A stretch of DNA of 64,000 bases from contig NZ_JASISY010000011.1 of NCBI RefSeq assembly GCF_030063365.1, forward strand, positions 55,607 through 119,606, written 5' to 3'. This document shows, one piece after another, positions 8,908 through 17,067 of the stretch. Each line of letters opens with the position of its first letter. The first letter of the stretch is position 1. The notes below the pieces were generated by a model. The model saw only the letters and a program-made list of their open reading frames with translations. It ran no database searches and was not told where the DNA came from. This DNA is from Cryobacterium sp. PH29-G1 (GTDB lineage Bacteria > Actinomycetota > Actinomycetes > Actinomycetales > Microbacteriaceae). A program made the position numbers and the translations under genes.

Positions 8908-9668
8908 GCACCACACCCCTCCCCACCGATCTCGCCCTTGACCTTGACCTGGAACTCGACGATTTCGACACCGAAGATGTCGACGTGGAGCTCGTCGTGT
9001 TCGACATGGCCGGCACCACGGTGAGCGACGACGGACTGGTCGAGCGCGCGTTCGTGCTCGCCGCCGAGCGTAGCGGACTGGCCGACACCGCCGCCGAGCT
9101 GGCCGACGCCGTCGCCTTTGTGCGCGAAACCATGGGGCAGTCCAAACTCGACGTATTTCGTGAGCTCACCGACTCCGAAGAAGCGGCCGTGGCTGCCACC
9201 GCAGCGTTCGAGTCTGCCTATGCGGAGCTCATCGGACAGGTCGGGGTGACGGCGATTGCCGGTGCGGCCGACCTGTTTCAGGAACTCCATGACGCCGGAG
9301 TGAAGGTCGCGCTGGTCACCGGGTTCTCCCGCGCGACCCAGGACACGCTCATCGACGCGCTCGGCTGGAGCGACCTCATCGACGTCAGCCTCTGCCCGGC
9401 CGAAGCTGGTCGTGGCCGCCCGTACCCGGACCTGCCGCTCAGCGCCCTGTTGCGCACCGGGGCGTCCAGCGTGACAGCCATGGTCGTCGTCGGTGATACC
9501 GCGAGTGACATGCTCTCCGGAACGAGTGCGGGCGCGGGCCTGGTCGTCGGCGTGCTAACCGGCACGCACGACAGCGACAGGCTCGAAGAGGCCGGCGCTG
9601 ACGTCGTCATCGCCAGCGTCGCGGATCTGGCCGAACTGCTCGGCCTGCGTGAGGATGAGATCGAGTAA
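8904..9668 (+). CDS. Phosphonatase-like HAD hydrolase (PhnX-like, TIGR03351 type)
   Basis: HAD hydrolase of 254 aa expected to cleave a C-P bond in an aldehyde phosphonate such as phosphonoacetaldehyde. The nucleophile motif is VVFDMAGTTVSDD (Asp34). The cap segment MGQSKLDVFREL aligns with the PhnX segment MG-x-x-K-x-D that carries the Schiff-base lysine, so Lys81 is the candidate catalytic lysine. Motif II is ALVTGFSR, GRPYPD matches the PhnX GRPYP loop, and the acidic motif is VVVGDTASDM. A roughly 25-residue acidic N-terminal extension (repeated LD/LE) precedes the HAD fold. AAAGGAA is the ribosome site. The gene overlaps the oxidoreductase by ATGA, and the dehydrogenase gene starts 2 nt after its stop. 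True PhnX and this family differ in detail, so the substrate may not be phosphonoacetaldehyde itself. Confidence 0.88.
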   Translation: MSTTPLPTDLALDLDLELDDFDTEDVDVELVVFDMAGTTVSDDGLVERAFVLAAERSGLADTAAELADAVAFVRETMGQSKLDVFRELTDSEEAAVAATAAFESAYAELIGQVGVTAIAGAADLFQELHDAGVKVALVTGFSRATQDTLIDALGWSDLIDVSLCPAEAGRGRPYPDLPLSALLRTGASSVTAMVVVGDTASDMLSGTSAGAGLVVGVLTGTHDSDRLEEAGADVVIASVADLAELLGLREDEIE

Positions 9669-9670
9669 CC

Positions 9671-10927
9671 ATGCCGGAACACGCTCACCACACCGCACTG
9701 CAGTCGTCAGCACTGCAGCCGTCAGCACTGCAGCCGTCAGCACACTTACCGACGGCCGCGCTCCCGGCCAGCGCCAGCCGGCGCGGCTTGTCGGTCGTCC
9801 TGCCGCGCACCGCGGAGGCCATGGTGTGGTCGGGGGTCGACCTGCCGTTGGAGCGTGTGGCGGTGCCGGGGGTGCTGCTCGAGCCCGGTGACGTGTTGGT
9901 CGAGGTTGAGCTGGCGACCGTCTGCGGTTCCGACGTGCACACGGCGCTCGGCCGGCGCCCGAGCGCGAAGCCGCTCGTGCTCGGCCACGAGCAGGTCGGC
10001 CGCATCGTCGCCGTGGGGGAGCAAGCGTATGCCGCAAATGGAATGCCTCTGCGGGTGGGGCAGCGGGTGGTCTGGTCGGTCATCGTGAGTTGCGGAACCT
10101 GCCCGCGCTGCCGCCGCGGGCTGCCGCAGAAATGCCTCGGTCTGGCCAAATACGGGCATGAGCGGATGCGGAGGGGCTGGGACCTCAGCGGCGGTTTCGC
10201 CACGCACGTGCAGGTGCGGGCCGGTACGGCGATCGTCGTGGTGGACGAACAGGTTCCAGCGTCGGTTCTGGCGCCGGCTTCCTGCGCGACCGCGACGGTC
10301 GTGGCGGCGCTCGGTGCGGCATCCGTTCTCGTGCCACTGGCCGGAGCGACGATGCTGGTGACCGGGGCCGGGATGCTCGGCGTGACGGCCTGCGCGATGG
10401 CGACGGATGCCGGCGCTCTCGTGGTTGTCAGCGATCCAGATGAGGGCCGGAGGCAGCTGGCGCTCGACTTCGGGGCCGCCGCCGTGGCAGATCCGGGCGC
10501 GCTGTGCGAGTCCGCGACCGAAATCACGAGCGTACTCGCCGCGCTGCAGGATGCCGGTGCGGCCGAACCGACCATCGCGCTCGAACTGAGCGGTGCCCGA
10601 CCGGCCGTGCAGAGTGCTATCGACCTGATCGGCGTCGGCGGCGTGGTCGTACTGGTCGGCACCGTCTCGCCCGGGGAACCAGTATTACTCGACCCGGAAT
10701 CGATCGTGCGCCGCATGGTCACGCTGCGCGGTGTGCACAACTACACGCCGGGAGATCTGCAGCAGGCGGTGACCTATCTCAGCGGAGCCTGGCACCGGCA
10801 TCCGTTTTCGGCCCTCGTCGGTGCCACCTTTGCCCTCGAGCGGGCGGATGCCGCCCTCTCATCGGCGGCCACCGGCCGTCATCCCCGCGTCGGAATCACG
10901 CCACAGCCGCCCGCGACGCTCGGCTGA
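9671..10927 (+). CDS. Zinc alcohol dehydrogenase, phosphonate-associated (HpnZ/TIGR03366-like)
   Basis: Medium-chain NAD(P)-dependent dehydrogenase, 418 aa. Catalytic zinc ligands are seen in VCGSDVHT and LGHEQVG. A full structural zinc site is present in CGTCPRCRRGLPQKC, and the Rossmann motif is VTGAGMLGVTACA. As the last gene of the phosphonate operon it probably handles the aldehyde/alcohol formed after C-P cleavage, or an earlier hydroxyphosphonate step; which one cannot be read. The N-terminal 37 residues before RRGLSVVLP are an Ala/Ser/Pro-rich extension built partly from three 15-bp repeats (9695-9739, ALQPS units), so translation may really begin later, although no better start with a ribosome site is visible. 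Confidence 0.87.
   Translation: MPEHAHHTALQSSALQPSALQPSAHLPTAALPASASRRGLSVVLPRTAEAMVWSGVDLPLERVAVPGVLLEPGDVLVEVELATVCGSDVHTALGRRPSAKPLVLGHEQVGRIVAVGEQAYAANGMPLRVGQRVVWSVIVSCGTCPRCRRGLPQKCLGLAKYGHERMRRGWDLSGGFATHVQVRAGTAIVVVDEQVPASVLAPASCATATVVAALGAASVLVPLAGATMLVTGAGMLGVTACAMATDAGALVVVSDPDEGRRQLALDFGAAAVADPGALCESATEITSVLAALQDAGAAEPTIALELSGARPAVQSAIDLIGVGGVVVLVGTVSPGEPVLLDPESIVRRMVTLRGVHNYTPGDLQQAVTYLSGAWHRHPFSALVGATFALERADAALSSAATGRHPRVGITPQPPATLG
9695..9739 (+). repeat. 15-bp in-frame tandem repeat at the 5' end of the dehydrogenase gene
   Basis: Three copies of GCACTGCAG(T/C)CGTCA encode ALQSS/ALQPS/ALQPS just after the start codon. The style and size match the 15-bp repeat at the 5' end of phnD in the same operon. 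Confidence 0.9.
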
Positions 10928-10954
10928 CGCTCACGATTCGCTCCGCCGGTCAAG

Positions 10955-11983
10955 CTAGCTTGCGACGGACGGCTCTGCCGCGACGACGACCTTGCCGAGG
11001 GTTCGACCGGACTCGACCAGGGCATGGGCCGCGCGGAGGTTCTCCGCGGAGATCGGGGCCAGCGTCGTCGTGAGTGTGGTGCGCACGGTGCCGGCATCAA
11101 CGAGGGCGGCGACGCGATCCAGAAGGTGATGCTGTTCGATCATGTCCGGGGTCTGGAACATTGACCGGGTGAACATGAATTCCCAGTGCCAGGAGAGGCT
11201 CTTGGTCTTCAGTGCCAACACGTCCATTTCGGTCGGATCGTCGATCGCGACGATCTTGCCGAATGGCTGGAGGATCTCGACGTAGGCCGTGAGCTGGCCT
11301 TCCGAGTTGGTGCTGAAAATGTAGTTGACACCTTCCGGGGCCACCTTCAATACGTCCTCCCGGAGGTGCTCCCCGTGCCGAACGGTGCCATCGGCGCCGA
11401 GGCCGAGAACCCACTCGCGGCTTTCCGGGCGGGTCGCGGAGGCAATGACCCGCACGCCGGGCGCGAGGGCCTTGGCGAGCTGGATCACCATGGAGCCGAC
11501 GCCGCCGGCCCCGCCGATCATGAGCAGCGTTCCCGTGCTCTCCGCGTGCAGGCCGAACCGGTCGAACAGGCCTTCCCAGGCGGTGATGGATGTCAACGGA
11601 AGGGCTGCAGCCTGCGCAAAGTCCAGCGATGTCGGCATCGTGCCGACGATACGTTCGTCAACGGCGTGGAACTCGGAGTTCGTTCCCTGGCGGGTAACGT
11701 CACCGGCGTAGTAGACCTTGTCGCCGACGTTGAACAGCGTGACCTCGCCGCCGACGGCGTGCACGATTCCGGCGGCGTCATAGCCGAGCACTTTCGACGC
11801 GCCCTCGGGGTCGACGTTCGCGCGCATCTTCGCGTCAGCCGGGTTGACCGATACCGCTTTTACCTCGACCAGCAGATCGCGGGCGCCGATCTGCGGCAGC
11901 GGCAGCGTAACGTCTTCCTGGCTCGTCGGCTCGGATACCGGAGCGTTCTTCGTATAGGCAATCGCCTTCATGTTTTCAATCAT
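10955..11983 (-). CDS. Zinc-type/quinone oxidoreductase-like medium-chain dehydrogenase
   Basis: NADPH-dependent MDR-family oxidoreductase, 342 aa. It has the MDR N-fold (GARDLLVEVKAVSVNPAD), the Y-D-A-A-G-I segment and the Rossmann motif LMIGGAGGVGSMVIQLAKA. It has no Cys-rich zinc lobe, so it is quinone-oxidoreductase-like rather than a zinc alcohol dehydrogenase, although this subfamily is often named zinc-binding. ATG 11983 is called; ATG 11971 (MKAIAYTKNA) is equally likely because neither has a clear ribosome site. It is divergent from an HxlR regulator with a shared palindrome, a layout like QorR-qor2 in corynebacteria, and probably detoxifies quinones or electrophiles. Its 3' end faces the phosphonate operon across a short palindrome (CAAGCTAGCTTG, 10951-10962). 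Confidence 0.85.
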   Translation of the reverse strand: MIENMKAIAYTKNAPVSEPTSQEDVTLPLPQIGARDLLVEVKAVSVNPADAKMRANVDPEGASKVLGYDAAGIVHAVGGEVTLFNVGDKVYYAGDVTRQGTNSEFHAVDERIVGTMPTSLDFAQAAALPLTSITAWEGLFDRFGLHAESTGTLLMIGGAGGVGSMVIQLAKALAPGVRVIASATRPESREWVLGLGADGTVRHGEHLREDVLKVAPEGVNYIFSTNSEGQLTAYVEILQPFGKIVAIDDPTEMDVLALKTKSLSWHWEFMFTRSMFQTPDMIEQHHLLDRVAALVDAGTVRTTLTTTLAPISAENLRAAHALVESGRTLGKVVVAAEPSVAS

Positions 11984-12027
11984 GGTTCAACCATGACTCA
12001 TCGATACTAGTTACCGTCAAGGGCCCT

Positions 12028-12046
12028 TAGTATCTTTTGGATACTA
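12028..12046. promoter_or_regulatory. HxlR-type operator between oxidoreductase and regulator
   Basis: TAGTATC (12028-12034), a TTTTG spacer and GATACTA (12040-12046) make a perfect 7-bp inverted repeat; another GATACTA half-site lies at 12003-12009. The right arm overlaps a possible -10 (TACTAT, 12042-12047) 6 nt before ATG 12054. Binding would block the regulator promoter and probably also the divergent gene. Confidence 0.7.
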
Positions 12047-12053
12047 TAGAGTC

Positions 12054-12416
12054 ATGATGATCGCCAGCGCGGAGCCAGTCGTCCCGAACGCCTATCCGAA
12101 TAATGTCTACGCCGCCAATTGCCAGTGCCGGGAGATGCTGGACCTGCTGGCGAGCAAGTGGGCCGCTCTTGCCATCGGAGCCCTCGAGAATGGGCCGATG
12201 AGGTTCGGGGTGGTGCGAAAGAAGCTCGAAGGCATCAGTCCTAAGGTGCTCTCGCAGACTCTGCGCAAGCTGGAGGACCATGGAATGGTCGACCGCACCG
12301 TGTTCCCGGCCGTGCCGTTGCACGTCGAGTATTCCCTGACACCGCTCGGTCAAAGCGCGAATGCACCCCTGGCTCACCTCCGCGACTGGGTCGAGGCCAA
12401 CACCGGAATCACCTAG
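12054..12416 (+). CDS. HxlR/DUF24-type transcriptional regulator (probable redox sensor)
   Basis: Winged-helix repressor, 120 aa, of the MarR-like HxlR family. The core ASKWAALAIGALENGPMRFG followed by ISPKVLSQTLRKLEDHGMVDR is the recognition part. Two cysteines (C23 and C25, NCQC) sit just before helix 2, where sensing cysteines occur in HypR, YodB and QorR, so control by disulfide formation or quinone adducts is plausible. No Shine-Dalgarno is visible, and a -10-like TACTAT ends 6 nt before the ATG, suggesting a leaderless mRNA. It lies between the divergent oxidoreductase and a downstream NmrA-like gene, probably its targets. Confidence 0.88.
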   Translation: MMIASAEPVVPNAYPNNVYAANCQCREMLDLLASKWAALAIGALENGPMRFGVVRKKLEGISPKVLSQTLRKLEDHGMVDRTVFPAVPLHVEYSLTPLGQSANAPLAHLRDWVEANTGIT

Positions 12417-12466
12417 TTCGCCGGTCGATGCGCTCGGGATTTGCGATCGCGTCAGCTGGTGACGCC

Positions 12467-12505
12467 GTGAAGTACCGAAAACCCCATGAAGTAAAGAAAA
12501 CCCCA
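12467..12505 (+). repeat. Two 19-bp direct repeats before the NmrA-like gene
   Basis: GTGAAGTACCGAAAACCCC (12467-12485) is followed directly by ATGAAGTAAAGAAAACCCC (12486-12504), and a decayed third unit begins at 12505. They fill much of the 111-bp leader upstream of the NmrA-like start and could be regulator sites or a local duplication. Confidence 0.75.
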
Positions 12506-12527
12506 TGAAGCACCCAAAGGCACCCTT

Positions 12528-13379
12528 ATGACTACCTTCCCCACTCTCGCCGTCACCGGATCTACCGGCGTCCTCGGCGGAATGGTCGCCCGCGATCTTG
12601 CCGAGCGCGGCATCGCCCAGCGACTGCTCGTGCGCACGCCGACCAAGGCGCCCGAGCTGGCGCTCGGCACGGTGCACCAGTTCAGCTACGGCGATCTGGA
12701 GGCCTCTCGCGTCGCGCTCGACGGCGTGGTTACCCTGTTCATGGTGTCCGGCCCGGAAGGCGCGGAGCGCCTCGATGACCACCGTACCTTCGTCGACGCG
12801 GCGGCCGCTGCGGGCGTGCAGCACATTATTTACACCTCGTTCATCGCCACGGCGCCGGACGCAATCTTCACCCTGTCGCACGACCACTACTTCACGGAGG
12901 AACACATTAAGGCCTCGGGCATGCAATGGACGTTCCTGCGCTACAACTTCTACATCGACTTCATGGAAGCATTCGTCGGAGAAGACGGGGTGATCCGGGG
13001 ACCCGCCGACGACGGTCGCCTGGCGGTCGTCGCACGCGCAGACGTCGCACGCACGGCCGCCGTCATTCTCACGGATCCGGCACCGCACGCCGCGCGCACC
13101 TACGACCTCACCGGCCCCGAAGCGCTCACCGTCGCCGAAATCGCCGCCACCATCGCCCGGGTCCGCGGCACGAATGTGCGGTTCCAGAACGAAACGGTCG
13201 AGGAGGCCTATGCCTCCCGTGCCGGCTACGGAGTACCGGACTGGCAGCTCGACGCCTGGGTCAGCACCTACACCGCCATCGCCAGCAACGTTCTGTCCGG
13301 CGTGAGCGGCGACGTCGAAACGATCACCGGAACGGCTCCCCGGTCGCTTGGGACGTTCCTCACGCAGAACCCGCGCTGA
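12528..13379 (+). CDS. NmrA/QorB-like NAD(P)H-binding oxidoreductase
   Basis: Atypical short-chain dehydrogenase, 283 aa, of the NmrA/QorB type: the dinucleotide loop is TGSTGVLGG near residue 10 and HIIYTSFIA occupies the region where classical SDRs carry the Tyr/Lys pair. WTFLRYNFYIDFM and the ADVARTAAVILTD segment are typical of the QorB/azoreductase-like branch. It probably reduces quinones or binds NADPH as a redox sensor. AAAGG precedes ATG 12528. It lies downstream of the HxlR gene, likely as part of its stress response. The substrate is not determinable. Confidence 0.87.
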   Translation: MTTFPTLAVTGSTGVLGGMVARDLAERGIAQRLLVRTPTKAPELALGTVHQFSYGDLEASRVALDGVVTLFMVSGPEGAERLDDHRTFVDAAAAAGVQHIIYTSFIATAPDAIFTLSHDHYFTEEHIKASGMQWTFLRYNFYIDFMEAFVGEDGVIRGPADDGRLAVVARADVARTAAVILTDPAPHAARTYDLTGPEALTVAEIAATIARVRGTNVRFQNETVEEAYASRAGYGVPDWQLDAWVSTYTAIASNVLSGVSGDVETITGTAPRSLGTFLTQNPR

Positions 13380-13399
13380 ATCACTGCCCCAAACCCGGC

Positions 13400-13861
13400 C
13401 TAGCTGGAGCCGCCGGGCGGGCCGAGTGTGAGCAGGGTGGCCATGATCGAGACCAGGGCGATGGCCATAATGCTGGCAAGCAGCACCGGGCGGGCCAACA
13501 TCCAGCGCAGCAGGGCGCTGATCCGGGTGTCATCGCGCGGGTCAGCCGTGCGAGTGCGGCGCCATTCACCGTCCAACAGTCCGCGCTTTTCGAGCGCACG
13601 GTCGAGGGGGAGAGTCCCGAAGGGAACGATGGCCGTGATCACCGCGAGGGCGGTGAGCCGGGGCCCCCAATGTTGGTTTACGGCCAGGAGCACGGCCGTC
13701 ATTCCGTAGGCGAGAAAGACGAGACCGTGCAGGAAACCGCCGATCTGCACGCCCCACTCGCCGGCCTGCACGACGTATTTCAGAAGCATGCCGATGATCA
13801 GCAGCGACCAGGTGATCGCCTCGGCGATGGACACAGAGCGGTACAACAAGCGGGGGGACAC
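13400..13861 (-). CDS. DUF3817 integral membrane protein
   Basis: Small membrane protein of about 153 aa with three to four hydrophobic segments: SIAEAITWSLLIIGMLLKYV, HGLVFLAYGMTAVLLAV, LTALAVITAIVPFGTLPLD (with a charged tail LEKRG) and a final C-terminal helix. This is the DUF3817 pattern known in actinobacteria; its function is unknown. GTG 13861 is chosen because GGAG lies 6-8 nt upstream. The frame continues upstream to 14056, but that part overlaps the TetR operator region and looks non-coding. It is convergent with the NmrA-like gene and divergent from the TetR gene. Confidence 0.82.
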   Translation of the reverse strand: MSPRLLYRSVSIAEAITWSLLIIGMLLKYVVQAGEWGVQIGGFLHGLVFLAYGMTAVLLAVNQHWGPRLTALAVITAIVPFGTLPLDRALEKRGLLDGEWRRTRTADPRDDTRISALLRWMLARPVLLASIMAIALVSIMATLLTLGPPGGSS

Positions 13862-13946
13862 GAGGGCACTCCAAAAGTTCGGCGGGTGGCGGTAAGCCCC
13901 AGTCTTCCAGACCGCACGCAGCGAAGCTGGGAGCCCGCCGAAGAAA

Positions 13947-14002
13947 TTGCAGTTGTGTAAAGTTGCAGTTGCGCAAAAACGCACTGTGCGCAAGAATTGC
14001 AC
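13947..14002. promoter_or_regulatory. Probable TetR operator cluster
   Basis: TTGCAGTTGTGTAA (13947) and TTGCAGTTGCGCAA (13963) are 16-bp-spaced direct repeats. TTGCGCA (13969-13975) pairs with TGCGCAA (13987-13993), and another TTGCAC follows at 13997. The cluster lies directly before the TetR GTG 14005 and within 90 bp of the divergent DUF3817 gene, as expected for autorepression. Confidence 0.6.
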
Positions 14003-14004
14003 TC

Positions 14005-14649
14005 GTGATAATCGACTCAAATCTGGGGCTGCGTGACCGCAAACGCCTCGAAACACGCCGGCGGCTCGAAGACGCCGCGGTGACTCTCGTGCTGCAGGGT
14101 GGACTCGAACACACCACGGTCGACGCCATCAGCGAGCTCGCCGATGTGTCGCCACGCACCTTCTTCAACTACTTCGAGAGCAAGGATGCCGCCATTCTCG
14201 GCCTGCGTCAGGTCGAGGTCGATGCGACCGAGCTTGCTGAGCAGTGCGCCCAGATGACCGAGCGCGGGCTGCTCGACTCCGTCGTTCACCTGCTGCTCAC
14301 GGTTATGGGTCCGCCCTCGACCCGACCGACGATGCGGGAGGACCGGCTGGAGATTCTCCGTCGACACCCACACCTGCTCACCACCCAACTTGCCCAGTTC
14401 ACCCAGCTGACCGCCGCGGTCACCGAAGCGGTCGCCGCCCTCGTGGCGAAAGACGCGCGGTTCGCGAGCGACTCACCCGCAGATCAGGCGGCATCCGCCG
14501 ATCTGGTGCTCGCCCTCTGCGGCGGCGCGGTGCGCGTAGCCGTGCGGGAGTGGGCCGAAATGAACCCGACCGACGCCACCGACGCGGCCGACCAACTTGA
14601 ATCACGGGCAATCTCGCTCGCCAGAGAGGTATCAGAAAAACTTTCATGA
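14005..14649 (+). CDS. TetR-family regulator of the adjacent MFS pump
   Basis: Repressor of about 214 aa. The N-terminal helix-turn-helix is RKRLETRRRLEDAAVTLVLQ followed by TTVDAISELADVSPRTFFNYF, and the C-terminal half is an uncharacterised ligand domain. GTG 14005 (VIIDSNLGLRDRK) is preferred over the in-frame TTG 13963, which lies within the operator repeats. There is no clear ribosome site, so it may be leaderless. Its stop overlaps the MFS start by ATGA, so regulator and pump are co-translated; operator repeats directly upstream indicate autoregulation. Confidence 0.87.
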   Translation: MIIDSNLGLRDRKRLETRRRLEDAAVTLVLQGGLEHTTVDAISELADVSPRTFFNYFESKDAAILGLRQVEVDATELAEQCAQMTERGLLDSVVHLLLTVMGPPSTRPTMREDRLEILRRHPHLLTTQLAQFTQLTAAVTEAVAALVAKDARFASDSPADQAASADLVLALCGGAVRVAVREWAEMNPTDATDAADQLESRAISLAREVSEKLS

Positions 14650-16310
14650 CCACCACACTCACTCCGCGCGAGGCTGCGGCCTCGACCGCCAATCCCGGTA
14701 AGCGTCATATTCTGCTGGTTTTCGCCGGGCTCATGGTCACCATGCTGCTCGCATCGCTCGACCAGACCATCTTCAGCACCGCGCTGCCGACGATCGTCGG
14801 CGAGCTCGACGGTGTCGACCACATGCTCTGGGTCACGACCGCGTACATTCTCGCGTCGACCATCATGCTGCCGGTCTACGGCAAGCTCGGCGACCTGATC
14901 GGCCGTAAGGGCCTGTTCATTGGCGCCATCAGCGTTTTCATCCTGGGCTCCATCGTCGGCGGACTCGCCCCCGACATGACCTGGCTCATCATCGGACGCG
15001 CCGTGCAGGGCCTCGGCGGCGGTGGTCTCATGATTCTCTCGCAGGCGATCATCGCCGACGTCGTGCCGGCGCGTGAGCGCGGAAAATACATGGGCATCAT
15101 GGGTGGCGTGTTTGCACTGTCCTCCGTGGCGGGGCCGCTGCTCGGCGGCTGGTTCACCGAGGGCATCGGCTGGCGCTGGGCGTTCTGGATGAACATCCCC
15201 CTCGGTGCCCTCGCCATCGTGACCGCTGTCTTCTTCCTGCGCCTGCCCAGGGTCGACCACGCCAAGCCGAAGCTCGATGTGGCCGGTATGGGCCTGCTGG
15301 CCCTGGCTTCAACCGGTCTCGTTCTGACGTCAACCTGGGGCGGAACGACCTACGACTGGGATTCCCTGCTGATCCTGTCCCTGATCGCGGCAACGCTGGT
15401 CGCCGCGGTGGCCTTCGTTCTGGTAGAGCGCCGCGCCGCCGAGCCGATCATGCCGCTGCACCTGTTCAAGGACCGCAACTTCAACCTCACGACCATCGCC
15501 GGCCTGATCACCGGTATTGCGATGTTCGGCGCCCTCGCTTATCTGCCCACCTATCTGCAGATGGTCACCGGGGCGAACGCCACCGAGGCCGGATTCCTGA
15601 TGATCCCAATGATGGCCGCCCTGCTCATCAGCTCGATCGGTTCCGGCTGGCTGGTCAGCAAATTCGGCCGCTACAAGTGGATGCCCATTCTCGGTACGAT
15701 CATCGTCGGCGTCGCCCTGGTGCTGCTCTCGACCATGACCCCGACCTTGCCGATCTGGATCCTGTGCAGCTATCTCGCGGTCATGGGACTCGGGCTCGGC
15801 TTGAGCATGCAGATCCTCATTCTGATCGTGCAGAACTCCTTCCCGAACTCGCAGGTCGGAACGGCCACCGCCTCGAACAACTACTTCCGCCAGATCGGTG
15901 CCTCCCTCGGAGCTGCCGTGGTCGGTAGCCTGTTCGCGGCCCGCCTGACCGAGCTGCTGGCCGAGCGGATGCCCGCCGGCGGCGCGGGAGCGGCGAATTC
16001 GTTCACCCCTGGCATGGTGCGCGACCTGCCCGATGCCGTGCGCGAGGTCATCATCGGCGGCTACAACGACGCGCTCACCCCGGTGTTCCTCTACATGGTG
16101 CCGCTCGTGATCGTCGCGGCCATCCTGCTCTGCTTCGTCACCGAGAAGCCGCTCGCCACGACAATCGAGAAGGACATTCTGCCGCAGTCACTCGAAACGG
16201 ATGGTGGCACCTTCGTCACCCTCGAGACGCACGAGATCGACGTGGTCGACCCGGTTGACGGGGCCGCCCCGGTCGATGTGGCCGACGTGAAAACGCCCCG
16301 ACCGCGTTAG
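14646..16310 (+). CDS. DHA2-family drug:H+ antiporter (MFS, 14 TM)
   Basis: Proton-driven multidrug exporter, 554 aa, of the EmrB/QacA type in the cytoplasmic membrane. Landmarks are LASLDQTIFSTALPTIVGEL in TM1 (motif D1), the loop GKLGDLIGRKGLF (motif A) and GGVFALSSVAGPLLGGWF in TM5 (motif C, marking antiporters). Fourteen hydrophobic segments fit DHA2. The cytoplasmic C-terminus is acidic. It is co-transcribed with the preceding TetR gene (ATGA overlap), the standard drug-inducible arrangement. A strong bidirectional terminator follows. Confidence 0.92.
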   Translation: MTTTLTPREAAASTANPGKRHILLVFAGLMVTMLLASLDQTIFSTALPTIVGELDGVDHMLWVTTAYILASTIMLPVYGKLGDLIGRKGLFIGAISVFILGSIVGGLAPDMTWLIIGRAVQGLGGGGLMILSQAIIADVVPARERGKYMGIMGGVFALSSVAGPLLGGWFTEGIGWRWAFWMNIPLGALAIVTAVFFLRLPRVDHAKPKLDVAGMGLLALASTGLVLTSTWGGTTYDWDSLLILSLIAATLVAAVAFVLVERRAAEPIMPLHLFKDRNFNLTTIAGLITGIAMFGALAYLPTYLQMVTGANATEAGFLMIPMMAALLISSIGSGWLVSKFGRYKWMPILGTIIVGVALVLLSTMTPTLPIWILCSYLAVMGLGLGLSMQILILIVQNSFPNSQVGTATASNNYFRQIGASLGAAVVGSLFAARLTELLAERMPAGGAGAANSFTPGMVRDLPDAVREVIIGGYNDALTPVFLYMVPLVIVAAILLCFVTEKPLATTIEKDILPQSLETDGGTFVTLETHEIDVVDPVDGAAPVDVADVKTPRPR

Positions 16311-16323
16311 CTCGACGGCGTGA

Positions 16324-16364
16324 TGCCGGGAGATCGCCGGGGGTCACCCGGCGAGCTCCCGGCA
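16324..16364. terminator. Bidirectional terminator between the MFS gene and purQ
   Basis: TGCCGGGAGATCGCCGGG (16324-16341) and CCCGGCGAGCTCCCGGCA (16347-16364) form an 18-bp stem with one mismatch and a 5-nt loop, placed between the convergent genes. Confidence 0.85.
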
Positions 16365-16368
16365 ACGA

Positions 16369-17067
16369 TTAGCGGGCGACGAGCGCCCGGGCGATGACCG
16401 AGGTGAAGAAGGTGAGGCCGTCGATGCCGCTCGCCATGGCGTCGTCGGTGTCGGGGCCGAAACCGGCCTCGACGGCGTGCTCGGGGTGCGGCATGAGGCC
16501 GACAACGTTGCCGCGGGCGTTGGTCACACCGGCGATGTCGTTCAATGACCCGTTGGGGTTGCCGCGGATGTAGCGGGCCACGATGCGGCCCTCACCCTCC
16601 AGCTTCTTGAGGGTCTCGTCCGAGGCCATGAACGAGCCCTCGCCGTTCTTGAGCGGAATGACGATCTCGGCGTCGGCGGCGAAGCCGGTGGTCCAGTCAC
16701 TCGCGTTGTTCTCGATGCGCAGGCCCTGGTCGCGGCAGATGAAACGGCCCTGCTCGTTGCGGATGAGTCCGCCGTCGAGCAGGTGGGCCTCGGTGAGCAT
16801 CTGGAATCCGTTGCAGATCCCCAGCACGGGCATGCCCTTGTTCGCCGCATCGATGACCTCGGTCATGATCGGCGAGAGGCTCGCGATGGCACCGGCCCGC
16901 AGGTAGTCGCCGTAGCTGAACCCGCCGGGCAGCACGAGCGCGTCAACGCCGTGCAGGTCGTGGTCGCCGTGCCAGAGGGCTACCGCGTCGGCGCCGGCCA
17001 GGCGAACCGCGCGCGCAGCGTCACGGTCATCGAGCGAGCCGGGAAAAGTGACGACGCCGATGCGCAT
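16369..17067 (-). CDS. purQ: Phosphoribosylformylglycinamidine synthase glutaminase subunit PurQ
   Basis: Class I glutamine amidotransferase, 232 aa, that makes ammonia for PurL. The nucleophile elbow is [11 protein letters not shown] with Cys near residue 86, and the catalytic His-Glu pair is in MPHPEHAVE near residue 200. [13 protein letters not shown] is the PurQ signature. The ATG at 17067 overlaps the purS stop (TGA, 17069-17067), giving translational coupling. purL is 14 kb away on the same strand instead of adjacent. Confidence 0.96.
   Translation of the reverse strand: MRIGVVTFPGSLDDRDAARAVRLAGADAVALWHGDHDLHGVDALVLPGGFSYGDYLRAGAIASLSPIMTEVIDAANKGMPVLGICNGFQMLTEAHLLDGGLIRNEQGRFICRDQGLRIENNASDWTTGFAADAEIVIPLKNGEGSFMASDETLKKLEGEGRIVARYIRGNPNGSLNDIAGVTNARGNVVGLMPHPEHAVEAGFGPDTDDAMASGIDGLTFFTSVIARALVAR

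Noticed and set aside
14284..14304. GTTCACC-like PHO unit
   Set aside because: Lies inside the TetR coding region and is not in an 11-bp repeat phase at a promoter.
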